DNA of 64,000 bases from Halobacteriales archaeon QS_1_69_70 (GCA_003021005.1 PXRI01000036.1:49022-113021); one strand, 5' to 3'. Counted from the stretch's first letter, positions 16,558 through 25,637 are shown. Numbers and translations: made by a program. Notes: generated by a model not told the origin, from the letters alone.

Positions 16558-18045
16558 TCAGTCGGTCGCGTCGGGCCACCGTTCGACGTAGATCGTCTTG
16601 TCGGTGTAGAACTGGACGGCATCCTCCCCCTGGGCGTGGAGGTCGCCGAAGAAGGAGTCTTTGTTCCCGCCGAAGTGGAAAAAGGGCATCGGGGCGACCG
16701 TACCCACGTTCACACCCAGGTTTCCGGGGGCCGCCTCGGCTCGGAACCGGCGAGCGTCCGCCCCGCGCTTCGTGAACAGGCTCGCGGCGTTCGCGAACTC
16801 GCTCTCGTTCACCCGGCCGATGGCCGCCTCGAGTGACGGGACCGCCGCGAGACCCAGCACCGGACCGAACAGTTCCTCCCGGGCGACGACCATGTCTGCC
16901 GTCACGTCTCCGAGCACCGTCGGCCCGAGGAAATTCCCGTCGCCGTCCGGCGTCGGGTCGCGGCCGTCCCGGAGCAGCGTCGCGCCCTCCTCGATACCGG
17001 ACTGGATATAGTTGCGGACCCGCTGTTCGTGCTCCGGGGAGATCAGGGCGCCGATGTCGGTGGGTTCGTGGAGACCGTTCCCCACGACCTGGTCGTCGGC
17101 GACGTCCAGAACACGGTCGACGAACTCCTCATAGACGTCCTCGTGGACCAGCGCGATATCGTTCGCCAGACATCGCTCGCCGGCACAGGCGCAGGCCGAG
17201 GAAACCGTCTGCTCCGCGGCGTGGTCGAGGTCGGCGCTATCCGCCACGACGACGTGGTTTTTCGCCCCGCCCTGGGCCTGGACCCGCTTCCCGGCGGCTG
17301 CCGCCGTCTCGTACACGTCCCGTGCGACCGGACTGCTCCCGACGAAGGAGATACCCTCGACGCCCGGGTGGTCGAGAAGCGCGTTCACCGTGTCGGGGCC
17401 CCCGTTCACCAGCTGGACGACGCCGTCCGGGAACCCGGCCTCGTCAACCAGTTCGAACAGCCGCTGGGGGACGAGCGGATCCTGTTCACTCGGCTTGAGT
17501 ATGAACGCGTTGCCGGTGGCGACCGCGTACGGGAGGAACCAGAGCGGAATCATCCCGGGGAAGTTGAACGGGGTGATCGCGGCGACGGTGCCCAGCGGCT
17601 GCCTGATCGCCGTCTCGTCGATCCCCGGTGCGGCCTTTTCGACCATTCCGGCCTGCATGAGACTCGGGATGCCGCAGGCGACCTCCACGTTCTGGATGCC
17701 ACGACGGAGTTCACCCACGGCCTCCTCCCGGGTCTTGCCCATATCCCTGACGAGCAGTTCCGCGAGTTCCGCTTGCTGCTCCTCGAGGAGCGATTTCAGC
17801 CGGAACAACGGCTGGATCCGCTCCTCGACTGCGTACCCTCGCCACTCCTCGAAGGCGGCATTCGCCGCCGTCACCGCGGCATCGACATCCGACTGACTCG
17901 CGTACGGAAGGGACGCGAGTTCGGCCCCGTTCGCCGGGTTGCGGACGGTTCTGCCGTCCGCTCCGCGCGGTGTGTGCCACTCCCCGTCGACGTAGTTTCC
18001 CAGTGCCCCCTCCGGAAGCGCCTCGGGCTGCTCCGATGACGTCAT
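16558..18045 (-). CDS. mmsA: CoA-acylating methylmalonate/malonate-semialdehyde dehydrogenase
   Basis: 495-aa aldehyde dehydrogenase of the MMSDH group, which converts (methyl)malonate semialdehyde plus CoA and NAD to propionyl- or acetyl-CoA and CO2. The NAD-binding stretch is ITPFNFPGMIPLWFLPYA. The catalytic Cys lies in CAGERCLANDIALV. The usual ALDH base Glu is replaced (VQAQGGAKNHVVV), as in CoA-dependent members. The C-terminal signature PMPFFHFGGNKDSFFGDLHA continuing to GEDAVQFYT is diagnostic. It is divergent from a class III aminotransferase, a pairing that fits beta-alanine or 3-aminoisobutyrate breakdown. A TATA element 31 nt upstream predicts a leaderless transcript. Confidence 0.85.
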   Translation of the reverse strand: MTSSEQPEALPEGALGNYVDGEWHTPRGADGRTVRNPANGAELASLPYASQSDVDAAVTAANAAFEEWRGYAVEERIQPLFRLKSLLEEQQAELAELLVRDMGKTREEAVGELRRGIQNVEVACGIPSLMQAGMVEKAAPGIDETAIRQPLGTVAAITPFNFPGMIPLWFLPYAVATGNAFILKPSEQDPLVPQRLFELVDEAGFPDGVVQLVNGGPDTVNALLDHPGVEGISFVGSSPVARDVYETAAAAGKRVQAQGGAKNHVVVADSADLDHAAEQTVSSACACAGERCLANDIALVHEDVYEEFVDRVLDVADDQVVGNGLHEPTDIGALISPEHEQRVRNYIQSGIEEGATLLRDGRDPTPDGDGNFLGPTVLGDVTADMVVAREELFGPVLGLAAVPSLEAAIGRVNESEFANAASLFTKRGADARRFRAEAAPGNLGVNVGTVAPMPFFHFGGNKDSFFGDLHAQGEDAVQFYTDKTIYVERWPDATD

Positions 18046-18070
18046 ATGCTACTCCACCGCACGCCTCGTC

Positions 18071-18080
18071 ATAAACTATT
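18071..18080 (-). promoter_or_regulatory. TATA element for the semialdehyde dehydrogenase
   Basis: On the minus strand this reads AATAGTTTAT, centred about 31 nt before the ATG at 18045, the spacing expected for a leaderless archaeal transcript. Confidence 0.55.
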
Positions 18081-18132
18081 CGATGGACTTGATCAGCGTT
18101 CAAGCTGAGTTAGGATGCGTAGTACAAAATCG

Positions 18133-18154
18133 TCCAAATCGAACTGCATTTGGA
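18133..18154. promoter_or_regulatory. Candidate operator palindrome in the divergent promoter
   Basis: TCCAAAT (18133-18139) and ATTTGGA (18148-18154) form a perfect 7+7 inverted repeat with an 8-nt spacer. It lies midway between the two divergent TATA elements. Length and symmetry suit a dimeric Lrp/AsnC regulator, and such a gene lies at 19648. Assignment to that regulator is inference. Confidence 0.45.
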
Positions 18155-18182
18155 TGCTGTGTTGCTATATGGGATGTTGAGT

Positions 18183-18193
18183 AAAGATTAATC
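18183..18193 (+). promoter_or_regulatory. TATA element for the aminotransferase
   Basis: AAAGATTAATC, centred about 29 nt before the ATG at 18218, predicts a leaderless transcript. Confidence 0.5.
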
Positions 18194-18217
18194 AGTGAGG
18201 GAGTCAAGCGGTACCAC

Positions 18218-19540
18218 ATGGCTGACGACCAGCTGAACGAAACCGAACGCCTGGACCGGGCGCACGTGTTCGGGACGTGGGCGTATCAGAGCGAAGTCAG
18301 TCCGAAGGAGATCGTAGAGGCCGGCGGGGTGCGGTTCACCGCCGCGGACGGCGAGGAGTATCTGGACTTCTCGGGCCAGCTCATGTGTTCGAACCTCGGG
18401 CACTCGGCCAGGCGGGTCGCGGAGGCAATGGCCGACCAGGCCCGTGAGGCCGCGTACGTCGCCCCCGGATTCACCACCGAGGCCCGGGCCCGACTCGGCG
18501 AACTCCTCGCTGACGTGACGCCGGGTGAACTCACGAAGACGTTCTTCTCGACGAGCGGAACGGAGGCCGTCGAGGCCGCGATCAAGATCGCCCGGTCGTA
18601 CACCGGCAAGGAGAAGATCCTCTCGCGGTACCGCTCCTACCACGGCGCGACCTACGGGTCGATCAGCGTGACCGGTGATCCTCGGCGGCTCGCGGCGGAA
18701 CCCGCGATCCCCGGGGCGATCAAGGCCCCGGATCCGTACGCGTACGGCTCGACGCTGGAGCCGATGGAGAGTCTGTCGTACATCGACGAAATGCTCACGC
18801 TCGAGGGCGACACGGTCGCGGCGGTCCTCGTCGAACCGATCGTCGGGTCGAACGGCATCCTCGTGCCGCCGGACGAGTACCTCCCCCGGTTGCGGGAGAT
18901 CGCCCACGCTCACGGGGCGCTTTTCATCTGTGACGAGGTAATGAGCGGGTTCGGCCGGACCGGCGAGTGGTTCGGCTGCGACGTGTTCGACGTCACCCCG
19001 GATATCATGACCACGGCGAAAGGCTTGACGGGTGCGTACGCCCCCCTGGGCGCGACGACGGTGACCGGGGAGATCGCCGCCCACTTCGAGGAGAACATGT
19101 TCTGTCACGGCCACACCTACTCGGGCCACCCCGTCGCCTGTCGTGCAGGTGTAGCGGCGATCAGGACCTACCGCGAGGAGGGGCTCATCGACCACGCCGG
19201 ACGGGTCGGAGCGTACCTCGGCGACCGGCTCGACGAACTCGCGAACGCCCACCCGAGCGTCGGGGACGTGCGGGGGGTCGGCCTGTTCCGGGGCATCGAA
19301 CTGACGAAGTCCAGCGAAAAACGAGTGCCGTTCGGCCACCGGGAGGACAAGCTGTCGAAGGGGTCAACTGTCGTCGACGAGGTCGGCGACCGTGCTGCGG
19401 CCAACGGCACCTACCTCGCCACCATGATCAACACGCTGATCGTCGCTCCACCGCTGTCGATCACCCGTGACGAGGTGGACGAGGCGGTCTCGCACGTCGA
19501 CGACGCGCTGACGGTCGCCGACCGTGCGATGGTGGACTGA
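18218..19540 (+). CDS. Class III (omega) aminotransferase
   Basis: 440-aa PLP-dependent aminotransferase of subgroup II/class III, moving an amino group from an omega- or beta-amino compound to a keto acid. Visible features are FFSTSGTEAVEAAIKIAR (cofactor phosphate site), SRYRSYHGATYG, the PLP-contacting Asp in FICDEVMSGFGRTGEW, and the Schiff-base Lys in MTTAKGLTGAYAPLGA. The sequence type recalls taurine:pyruvate and beta-alanine:pyruvate enzymes. Beside an MMSDH, beta-alanine (to malonate semialdehyde) or 3-aminoisobutyrate is the best guess. The substrate is not proven by sequence. Confidence 0.8.
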   Translation: MADDQLNETERLDRAHVFGTWAYQSEVSPKEIVEAGGVRFTAADGEEYLDFSGQLMCSNLGHSARRVAEAMADQAREAAYVAPGFTTEARARLGELLADVTPGELTKTFFSTSGTEAVEAAIKIARSYTGKEKILSRYRSYHGATYGSISVTGDPRRLAAEPAIPGAIKAPDPYAYGSTLEPMESLSYIDEMLTLEGDTVAAVLVEPIVGSNGILVPPDEYLPRLREIAHAHGALFICDEVMSGFGRTGEWFGCDVFDVTPDIMTTAKGLTGAYAPLGATTVTGEIAAHFEENMFCHGHTYSGHPVACRAGVAAIRTYREEGLIDHAGRVGAYLGDRLDELANAHPSVGDVRGVGLFRGIELTKSSEKRVPFGHREDKLSKGSTVVDEVGDRAAANGTYLATMINTLIVAPPLSITRDEVDEAVSHVDDALTVADRAMVD

Positions 19541-19647
19541 CTCCGATCGTTAAACATTCCCTAAATTGGGTGCGCGAGACGGAGCGAATTCGTACTGGTT
19601 TTTCCGATCGCCGGTAATTTCTTGACAGTTTCCGAACTACGTCCCGT

Positions 19648-20172
19648 ATGAGCGAATCCACCGGGAACCGGGCGGACCTGGACGAGGTGGACGTCGAACT
19701 GCTCTCGTACATCGAGCGGAACAACGACGTGAACCTGGAGAAGCTCTCGGAGGAACTGGGGCTGTCGAAATCGGCCGTTCACTACCGCCTCCAGAAACAC
19801 CGCGACGAGGACGTGATCCAGCAGGTATCCGCGGATCTCGACCCGCTCGCCTTCGGGTTCAACATGCTTTTGATCACCGAGGTCAGCGTGACCCACGAAC
19901 CCGATTACGCCACGGAGATCGGCGACGAGATCACCGAGGTCCCCGGCGTCCAGCAGGTCTACTACACGATGGGTGACGTCGACTTCGTCGTCATCTCCCG
20001 GACCCAGAACCGCGAGCAGATGAACGACCTGATCAACACGATCGTCTCTATCGACGGGATCAACGAGACGTCCTCGCGGTTCGTGATGCGGGAGATACAG
20101 ACGGGAGGCGGTATCCTAGAGAACATCTCGGAACCCATGCAGATGAACATTCTCGACGGTGCGGACGGCTGA
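19648..20172 (+). CDS. Lrp/AsnC-family transcriptional regulator
   Basis: 174 aa. An N-terminal winged HTH (LDEVDVELLSYIERNNDVNL, then KSAVHYRLQKHRDE) is followed by the AsnC ligand-binding/oligomerisation domain, with the characteristic GVQQVYYTMGDVDFVV and a C-terminal sheet at RFVMREIQTGG. Such regulators sense amino acids or related metabolites. Its place inside the catabolic island, next to the aminotransferase, suggests local control, perhaps through the palindrome at 18133-18154. Confidence 0.85.
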   Translation: MSESTGNRADLDEVDVELLSYIERNNDVNLEKLSEELGLSKSAVHYRLQKHRDEDVIQQVSADLDPLAFGFNMLLITEVSVTHEPDYATEIGDEITEVPGVQQVYYTMGDVDFVVISRTQNREQMNDLINTIVSIDGINETSSRFVMREIQTGGGILENISEPMQMNILDGADG

Positions 20173-20375
20173 CCGGCCCCGGACTGGCGGACCCGGTCGT
20201 CCACCAGTCGGTGGGCAGGTCAGGCCGGCATCCAATGGTTGAAAATATTCCGACTGAATCGGACATATCCGTATTCCTAACTGCGAGAAACGAAGCTGAA
20301 TAACTATTTTCGAATCAATTCCGTCGTTCGAGAAATCCCCCAAGAACTATCGCTCCGCCGGGACACGATCGTCGT

Positions 20376-21848
20376 ATGAGCGTGGACGAACTGGATCCCC
20401 AAACCGGCCTCTTCCTGGAGGGCGAGTGGGTGCCGGCCACCGGCGGTTCGCAGTTAACGACCGTCGATCCTGCGACCACCGAGCCGATCACGCCGGTGGC
20501 GGCAGCCGGGGAGGCGGACGTGGACAGGGCAGTTTCCGCCGCGCGATCGGCGTTCCCCGAATGGCGCGATCTGGCGCCGGACGAGCGCGGGCGGATCGTC
20601 CACCGGATCGGGCAGACGATCCGGGCACACGTCGACGAACTGGCGGAGATCGAGAGCCGCGATCAGGGGAAACCGCTCGCGCAGGCTCACAGTGACATGA
20701 CGAGCGCAGCCCGGTACTTCGAGTATTACGCCGGCGCCGCCGACAAACTCGAGGGGAAAAGCGTGCCGGTGGGCCCCGAGCAGATCGATTACACCGTGCG
20801 GGAGCCCTACGGCGTGAGCGCCCAGATCATCCCGTGGAACTTCCCGGGGAACCTGTTCGCCCGGGGGGTCGCCCCGGCACTGGTCGCCGGGAACTCGGTC
20901 GTGGTAAAGCCGGCCGAACAGACCCCGCTGTCGTCCCTACGGCTCGCGGAACTCTGCGCCGAAGCCGGCGTCCCCGACGGCGTGGTCAACGTCGTCCCCG
21001 GCTTCGGAGAGCCCGCGGGCGCGGCGCTGACCGGCCATCCCCACGTCGATACGATCACGTTCACCGGTAGCGTGGCGACCGGCCGGGCCATCATGAGACG
21101 GGCGGCCGAGCACGTGACCCCGGTGACGCTCGAGCTCGGCGGGAAGAACCCCGCGATCGTCTACCCCGACGCGGACATCGACGAGGCGGCCGACTGGATC
21201 AGCCTGGCGATCTTCACGAACGCCGGGCAGGTCTGTTCGGCCGCCGATCGGGTCCTCGTCCACGAGTCGGTCCACGACGACCTCGTCGAGCGGATCGTCC
21301 GCCGGGCGGCGGCCTACGAGATCGGCCCCGGGCACGAGGACCTGGACATGGGGCCGCTCGTCTCCGAAGCGCAGTTCGAGACGGTCCGCCGGTACGTGGA
21401 ACTCGGGCGCGAGGAGGGTGCGACGGTCGCGACGGGTGGCAGCCCGATCGACCGGCCGGGGTACTTCTTCGAACCGACCGTCTTCACCGACGTCGACCCG
21501 GAGCACCGGATCGCCCGCGAGGAGATCTTCGGACCCGTGCTGACGGTGTCGCGGTTCGCGGACACGCGGGAAGCGGTGCGGGTCGCCAACGACACCGACT
21601 ACGGGCTCGTCGCGGGCGCGTTCACGAGCGACGTCACCCGGGCCCACCGCCTGGCCCGGGAGCTCGAGGCGGGGACCGTGTACGTGAACAAGTGGTTCGG
21701 TGATACGAACCAGACCCCGTTCGGGGGATACAAGCAGAGCGGGATCGGCCGGGAGAAAGGGCTCGAAGCGCTCGATTCGTACCTGCAGACGAAGAACGTG
21801 GCCGTGAACCTCTCGGAGGACGGGGGAGGAGACCTCCCGGGGGCCTGA
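20376..21848 (+). CDS. NAD(P)-dependent aldehyde dehydrogenase
   Basis: 490-aa ALDH of the betaine-aldehyde / succinate-semialdehyde type. The cofactor region is IIPWNFPGNLFARGVAPALV, the base Glu is in VTLELGGKNPAIVYPDAD, and the nucleophile Cys is in NAGQVCSAADRVLV. The C terminus NQTPFGGYKQSGIGREKGLE is typical. Unlike the MMSDH in this island it keeps the catalytic Glu, so it should release a free acid. Probable role: oxidising an aldehyde produced after deamination. Upstream 20173-20375 is AT-rich and has a TATA-like gaataacta near 20298. Confidence 0.85.
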   Translation: MSVDELDPQTGLFLEGEWVPATGGSQLTTVDPATTEPITPVAAAGEADVDRAVSAARSAFPEWRDLAPDERGRIVHRIGQTIRAHVDELAEIESRDQGKPLAQAHSDMTSAARYFEYYAGAADKLEGKSVPVGPEQIDYTVREPYGVSAQIIPWNFPGNLFARGVAPALVAGNSVVVKPAEQTPLSSLRLAELCAEAGVPDGVVNVVPGFGEPAGAALTGHPHVDTITFTGSVATGRAIMRRAAEHVTPVTLELGGKNPAIVYPDADIDEAADWISLAIFTNAGQVCSAADRVLVHESVHDDLVERIVRRAAAYEIGPGHEDLDMGPLVSEAQFETVRRYVELGREEGATVATGGSPIDRPGYFFEPTVFTDVDPEHRIAREEIFGPVLTVSRFADTREAVRVANDTDYGLVAGAFTSDVTRAHRLARELEAGTVYVNKWFGDTNQTPFGGYKQSGIGREKGLEALDSYLQTKNVAVNLSEDGGGDLPGA

Positions 21849-22011
21849 GGCCCCCGCCCGCCGACCGAACGCTGCGCGCCCTCTGCAGCACGGTTACTAG
21901 ACTGAAAATTGATCATCGAAACCCGGTATAGTGGCAATGATTTGGCAAACAGGCGATGCACCGTTTGACTCCGTGCGATACTTTGATGGCGGTCAGGTGA
22001 GACGACGTCCT

Positions 22012-22761
22012 ATGTCCATCGGTACCAAGACTGCTGCCATCACCGGCGCCGGGTCCGGGATGGGACGGGCGACCGCCCGGTTGTTCGCCGAACGGGGCGC
22101 CGACGTAGCCGTGATCGATATCGACGGCGAGGCGGCCGAGGAGACCGTCTCCCTCATCGGGGAGGATGGAGGGTCGGCGATCGCGGTCACGGCCGACAGC
22201 TCCGAAGCCGCCGACGTCGAGGCGTTCGTCGACCGGACGGCCTCGGCGTTCGGCGGGATCGACGTGCTGCACAACAACGCGGGGATCCCCCAGGAGTCGA
22301 CCCCCGTCGAGGACGTCACGGAGGCGACCTGGGACCGGATCCAGGCGGTGAACCTCAAGAGCGCGTTCCTGGGCGCGAAGTACGCCGTGCCGGAGATGCG
22401 GTTGGGCGGCGGTGGGGTGATCCTCAACACGGCATCGACGGCCGGGATCCGACCGCGAACCGGGCTCTCGGCGTACTGTGCCGCCAAAGGGGGAATGATC
22501 ACGCTGACGAAGCAGCTGGCCCACGAACTCGCCGAGGACGAAATCAGGGTCAACGCCGTCTGTCCGGTCGCCACCGACACCGACATGTTGCCCGAGTTCG
22601 CGGCCGGCGACCTCAGCGTCGAATCGATGCGCGACACGATCCCCCTGGGCCGGCTGGCCGAGGCGACCGACGTCGCACACGCCGCCGCGTTCCTCGCGAG
22701 CGACGAGGCGAGCATGATCACCGGGACCGCGCTGGAGGTCGACGGGGGCAGGGATATCTGA
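22012..22761 (+). CDS. Short-chain dehydrogenase/reductase
   Basis: 249-aa classical SDR (FabG/glucose-dehydrogenase-like). The Rossmann motif is TGAGSGMGRATA, followed by the NNAG motif (HNNAGIPQ). The catalytic Ser/Tyr/Lys appear in NTASTAGIRPRTGLSAYCAAK, and it ends ITGTALEVDGGRDI. ATG 22012 is chosen because it starts directly at the first beta strand; earlier codons in frame add a non-homologous leader. The gene is 1 nt from the M20 gene and surely co-transcribed. A hydroxyl/keto conversion in the island's pathway is likely; the substrate is unknown. Confidence 0.82.
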   Translation: MSIGTKTAAITGAGSGMGRATARLFAERGADVAVIDIDGEAAEETVSLIGEDGGSAIAVTADSSEAADVEAFVDRTASAFGGIDVLHNNAGIPQESTPVEDVTEATWDRIQAVNLKSAFLGAKYAVPEMRLGGGGVILNTASTAGIRPRTGLSAYCAAKGGMITLTKQLAHELAEDEIRVNAVCPVATDTDMLPEFAAGDLSVESMRDTIPLGRLAEATDVAHAAAFLASDEASMITGTALEVDGGRDI

Positions 22762-22762
22762 G

Positions 22763-24025
22763 ATGGTCGAGAAGACGGCGCTCTACCGGGCGGTCGACGA
22801 CCGGGAGGCGGAGATCGTCGAGTTCATGCGCGAGTTTCTCGGTATCGAGACCGAGAACCCGCCCGGGCGGAACTACCGCGAGGGGGCAACGTTTCTGGCG
22901 GACGCGCTGACCGACCGGGGGTATCAGGTCGATCTGATCGAGGTGCCCGACGAGGTCGTCGGCGAGCACTATCCGGACCGGACGGCTCACGACCGCGTCA
23001 ACGTCCTGGCCAGGAAGTCTGGTGACGGCGGCGGACCGCACGTGCAGTTCACCGGCCACTTCGACGTCGTGCCCGCCGGCGAGGACTGGAGCTACGAGCC
23101 GTACGACCCCGTCGTCGAAAACGGCCGGATCTACGGCCGCGGCGCGAGCGACATGAAGTCCGGGATCGCCGCGAGCCTGTTCGCCGTGGAGGCGATGGAG
23201 GCCGCCGGGGTGTCGATCACCGGGTCGATCACCCAGAGCATGACCGTCGACGAGGAGACCGGCGGGTTCACCGGACTGGGTCATCTCGTCGACGAGGGCC
23301 ACATCACCCAGGAGAACACGGACTACTGCGTCTACACCGAGTGCTTCGGCTCCGACCGGGTGTGTCTGGGCCACCGCGGCGTCCTCAAATTCACCGTGAC
23401 GGCACACGGCGAGAAGGCCCACGGCTCCATGGCCCACGACGGACGGAACGCGGTGATGGCGATGTCCGAGTTCCTGTCCCGCGTGGACGAGTACGAGGAG
23501 CGGCTCCACCGGCGGCGGACCGACCTCCCCGTCACCCCCGACGAGTCCCGCCGGGCGGACATCTCGACGACGATGATCGACGCGGGCTACTCGGAGAACG
23601 TGGTCCCGGACCGGTGTGAGGCTAGCTTCTACCGCGTGCTGGTCCCCGGGGAGAGCGTCGAGGACGTCCGCGGAGAGGTCGACTCGATGATCGCGGCCGC
23701 GGAGGAGGCGACCGGCCGCCGGTTCGACTACGACGAGATCATGTACGCCGAGCCCGCCAGCGTCCCCGAGGACTGCACGGTCTCGCAGGTATATGCCGAG
23801 AACATCGGGACGTTCCATCCCGACCCGTCGTTCGTGGTCTCGCCGGGCTCCGACGATCAGCGGTTCGTCGTCAACGACGCGGGCGTCGAGGAGTGCATCG
23901 TCTACGGACCGGGGCGCTTAGAGCAGGCCCACGTCGCCGACGAGTACGTTCTGATCGACGAGATCACGACGGCCGCGAAGGTCATGGCAGCGGCGACGAT
24001 GGATCTCATGGAGGCGGCCGGATGA
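22763..24025 (+). CDS. M20-family amidohydrolase (ArgE/DapE/aminoacylase-like)
   Basis: 420-aa zinc hydrolase removing acyl groups from N-acylated amino acids or similar amides in the cytoplasm. Metal and catalytic residues are present: TGHFDVVP (His99, catalytic Asp101), GRGASDMKSG (Asp130) and VDEETGG (Glu164/Glu165). The dimerisation domain follows at about 190-310, and a His-containing end comes near EQAHVADEYVLIDE. No signal peptide. It is co-transcribed with the SDR upstream, and the next gene's ATG overlaps its TGA (ATGA). Candidate for the deacylase acting on the imported substrate. Confidence 0.82.
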   Translation: MVEKTALYRAVDDREAEIVEFMREFLGIETENPPGRNYREGATFLADALTDRGYQVDLIEVPDEVVGEHYPDRTAHDRVNVLARKSGDGGGPHVQFTGHFDVVPAGEDWSYEPYDPVVENGRIYGRGASDMKSGIAASLFAVEAMEAAGVSITGSITQSMTVDEETGGFTGLGHLVDEGHITQENTDYCVYTECFGSDRVCLGHRGVLKFTVTAHGEKAHGSMAHDGRNAVMAMSEFLSRVDEYEERLHRRRTDLPVTPDESRRADISTTMIDAGYSENVVPDRCEASFYRVLVPGESVEDVRGEVDSMIAAAEEATGRRFDYDEIMYAEPASVPEDCTVSQVYAENIGTFHPDPSFVVSPGSDDQRFVVNDAGVEECIVYGPGRLEQAHVADEYVLIDEITTAAKVMAAATMDLMEAAG

Positions 24026-24885
24026 ATACGGGCCCGGAGCTCGACGCCGTCCCGGACGTCCTCGACAGGGCGGCGGGGATGGATGGCACCGACGCCCGAC
24101 CGGCCTGCAATGTCGTCGTCGCGGACGACGGGTTCGATCCAGGCGCCGTCGAGTTGTCGGACGACGGGTACGCCGGCGCCGGCGCCGGCACCGTGGGGCG
24201 GCTGGCTGCCGCGGTCCAGGCCGTCGAACGAACCGATGCCGCCCTGCAGTATCCGGACCCCTCGCTCGTTGCGTCCGGTCCGTGGTTCGTGCTGGCGCCG
24301 CTGTCGGGGGACGTCTCGACGGTCCACTGTGGGACCGGGCGGGTGACGATCCGGGCACCCGCCGATCCCGACCGTCCGGACGCCGGGATCGATCGGCTCC
24401 TCTCCGGGCTACTCGACGCGGCCCGGCCGCGTCACCCCGCATATCCCGTCGAGGACGACCGGCGGGGGGTGTTCACCACGGGGCTTACGACCTACTCGCT
24501 GTCGACCGTCGACGTGGAGGGGAAGATGGTCACGGTGACGTTCGACGTGGTCACCACGCCCGCGACCCGGCCGGGGGCCGTCCGAACCCGGTTCGGGGCG
24601 GTCGACGGCGTCTCGGCGGTCACCTACGAGCCACTCGTGGGCGTCGAGCGTGCCGACCCCTCGCCCGGACTGCGTGACGCCGTGGAGACGGCCCACCGGA
24701 CGGTCCTGGGGGACGCGTGTTACGAGTGGGTCCCCGAACCCACCGTGTTCTCTCGGATTCCGGGCCCCGAGAAGATGGCACTCGGGACGGGCGCCCCCGG
24801 CGACCAGTCGTTCGGACCCGAGGCGTACGCCCGGTGTGTCGACCTGCTCGTCGAATCCATCCGGGCGACCGAGGTGGCGCCGTGA
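24022..24885 (+). CDS. M20-like protein lacking the first metal-site motifs
   Basis: 287 aa, not recognised as a full enzyme. The second half resembles M20 peptidases: a dimerisation-type strand VEGKMVTVTFDVVTTPATRP and a terminal region FSRIPGPEKMALGTGAP followed by DQSFGPEAYARCVDLLVESI. The first ~110 residues contain no HxD or GRGxxDxK motif, so the usual two-metal site is incomplete. The translational overlap with the intact M20 gene (ATGA) suggests a partner subunit or a diverged duplicate. Its stop overlaps the GTG of the LpxC-like gene. Function unknown. Confidence 0.5.
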   Translation: MNTGPELDAVPDVLDRAAGMDGTDARPACNVVVADDGFDPGAVELSDDGYAGAGAGTVGRLAAAVQAVERTDAALQYPDPSLVASGPWFVLAPLSGDVSTVHCGTGRVTIRAPADPDRPDAGIDRLLSGLLDAARPRHPAYPVEDDRRGVFTTGLTTYSLSTVDVEGKMVTVTFDVVTTPATRPGAVRTRFGAVDGVSAVTYEPLVGVERADPSPGLRDAVETAHRTVLGDACYEWVPEPTVFSRIPGPEKMALGTGAPGDQSFGPEAYARCVDLLVESIRATEVAP

Positions 24886-25637
24886 GGACGCTCGCGTCGC
24901 CCGTCGAGGGCTCCGAGGTCCGCGTCGAGCCGACCGATTCGCCCGGCATCACGATCAACGGCATCCCCGCCGGACTCGCTTCCGTCTGCAAGGCGGACAT
25001 CCGCGTCGACCTCGCAGCCGGGGGTCGACGGGCGTTCGTCGTGGAACACGTGCTCGGCCCGCTCGGCCTCCACGGCGTCACTGCCGCCGCGGTGACTGGC
25101 AGTTCGACCGAGTGGGAGTTCGCCCGTCCGGAACACCGGTTCTGCTACAGCACGGACCTCGGCCCGTCGGCGGTCGTCGGGCATCCCGACGGTCTCCCGA
25201 ACCCCGCCCTGCTGGAGGCGCTTGGAGACGCTGCGGTCCTGGAGGAGGGACCGACCACCCGGACGACCGTCACCGACCCCGTTCGTTGCGCCACGAACGG
25301 GGGTCGGATCCGACTGGAGCCACGGGACTACGGAGCGGGCGTGCGGGTCGAGGCGACCTTCGGGGACGCGACGGTTACCGCGGAGATCGACCGCGGTGGC
25401 GACACCGATCCGGCGCTCCTCGAACGGATCGCCGGCGCGACGACGCCGTACCTCAGCCCGACCGACGAGGAGGCCGCGACGCACGCACTCGCCGACCTCG
25501 TCTCGGATCTGGTCGTCCTGGGTGGGTTCGACGACGTGGCCGTCACCGTCGACCTCGGTGACGCCTACCACGCGCTGACCGTCGGTGTCGCCCGGAAGGC
25601 CCACGACGGGTCGCTGGTCACCGACCGAGAGGGCTGA
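24882..25637 (+). CDS. LpxC-like zinc deacetylase homologue
   Basis: 251 aa, GTG start overlapping the previous stop (GTGA). The order of motifs follows LpxC (UDP-3-O-acyl-GlcNAc deacetylase). A first strand GSEVRVEPTDSPGITIN is followed by FVVEHVLGPLGLHGV, where His56 matches the zinc ligand of LpxC 'TVEHL'. A second-domain strand VTDPVRCATNGGRIRLEP comes next. Then THALADLVSDLVVLGG (His201, Asp205) matches LpxC 'HKxxDxxGDL' with Lys replaced by Ala, and His230 (AYHAL) matches the active-site 'GHAL'. Archaea lack lipid A, so the substrate must differ; the island suggests an N-acyl compound. Alignment was by eye. Confidence 0.45.
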   Translation: MRTLASPVEGSEVRVEPTDSPGITINGIPAGLASVCKADIRVDLAAGGRRAFVVEHVLGPLGLHGVTAAAVTGSSTEWEFARPEHRFCYSTDLGPSAVVGHPDGLPNPALLEALGDAAVLEEGPTTRTTVTDPVRCATNGGRIRLEPRDYGAGVRVEATFGDATVTAEIDRGGDTDPALLERIAGATTPYLSPTDEEAATHALADLVSDLVVLGGFDDVAVTVDLGDAYHALTVGVARKAHDGSLVTDREG

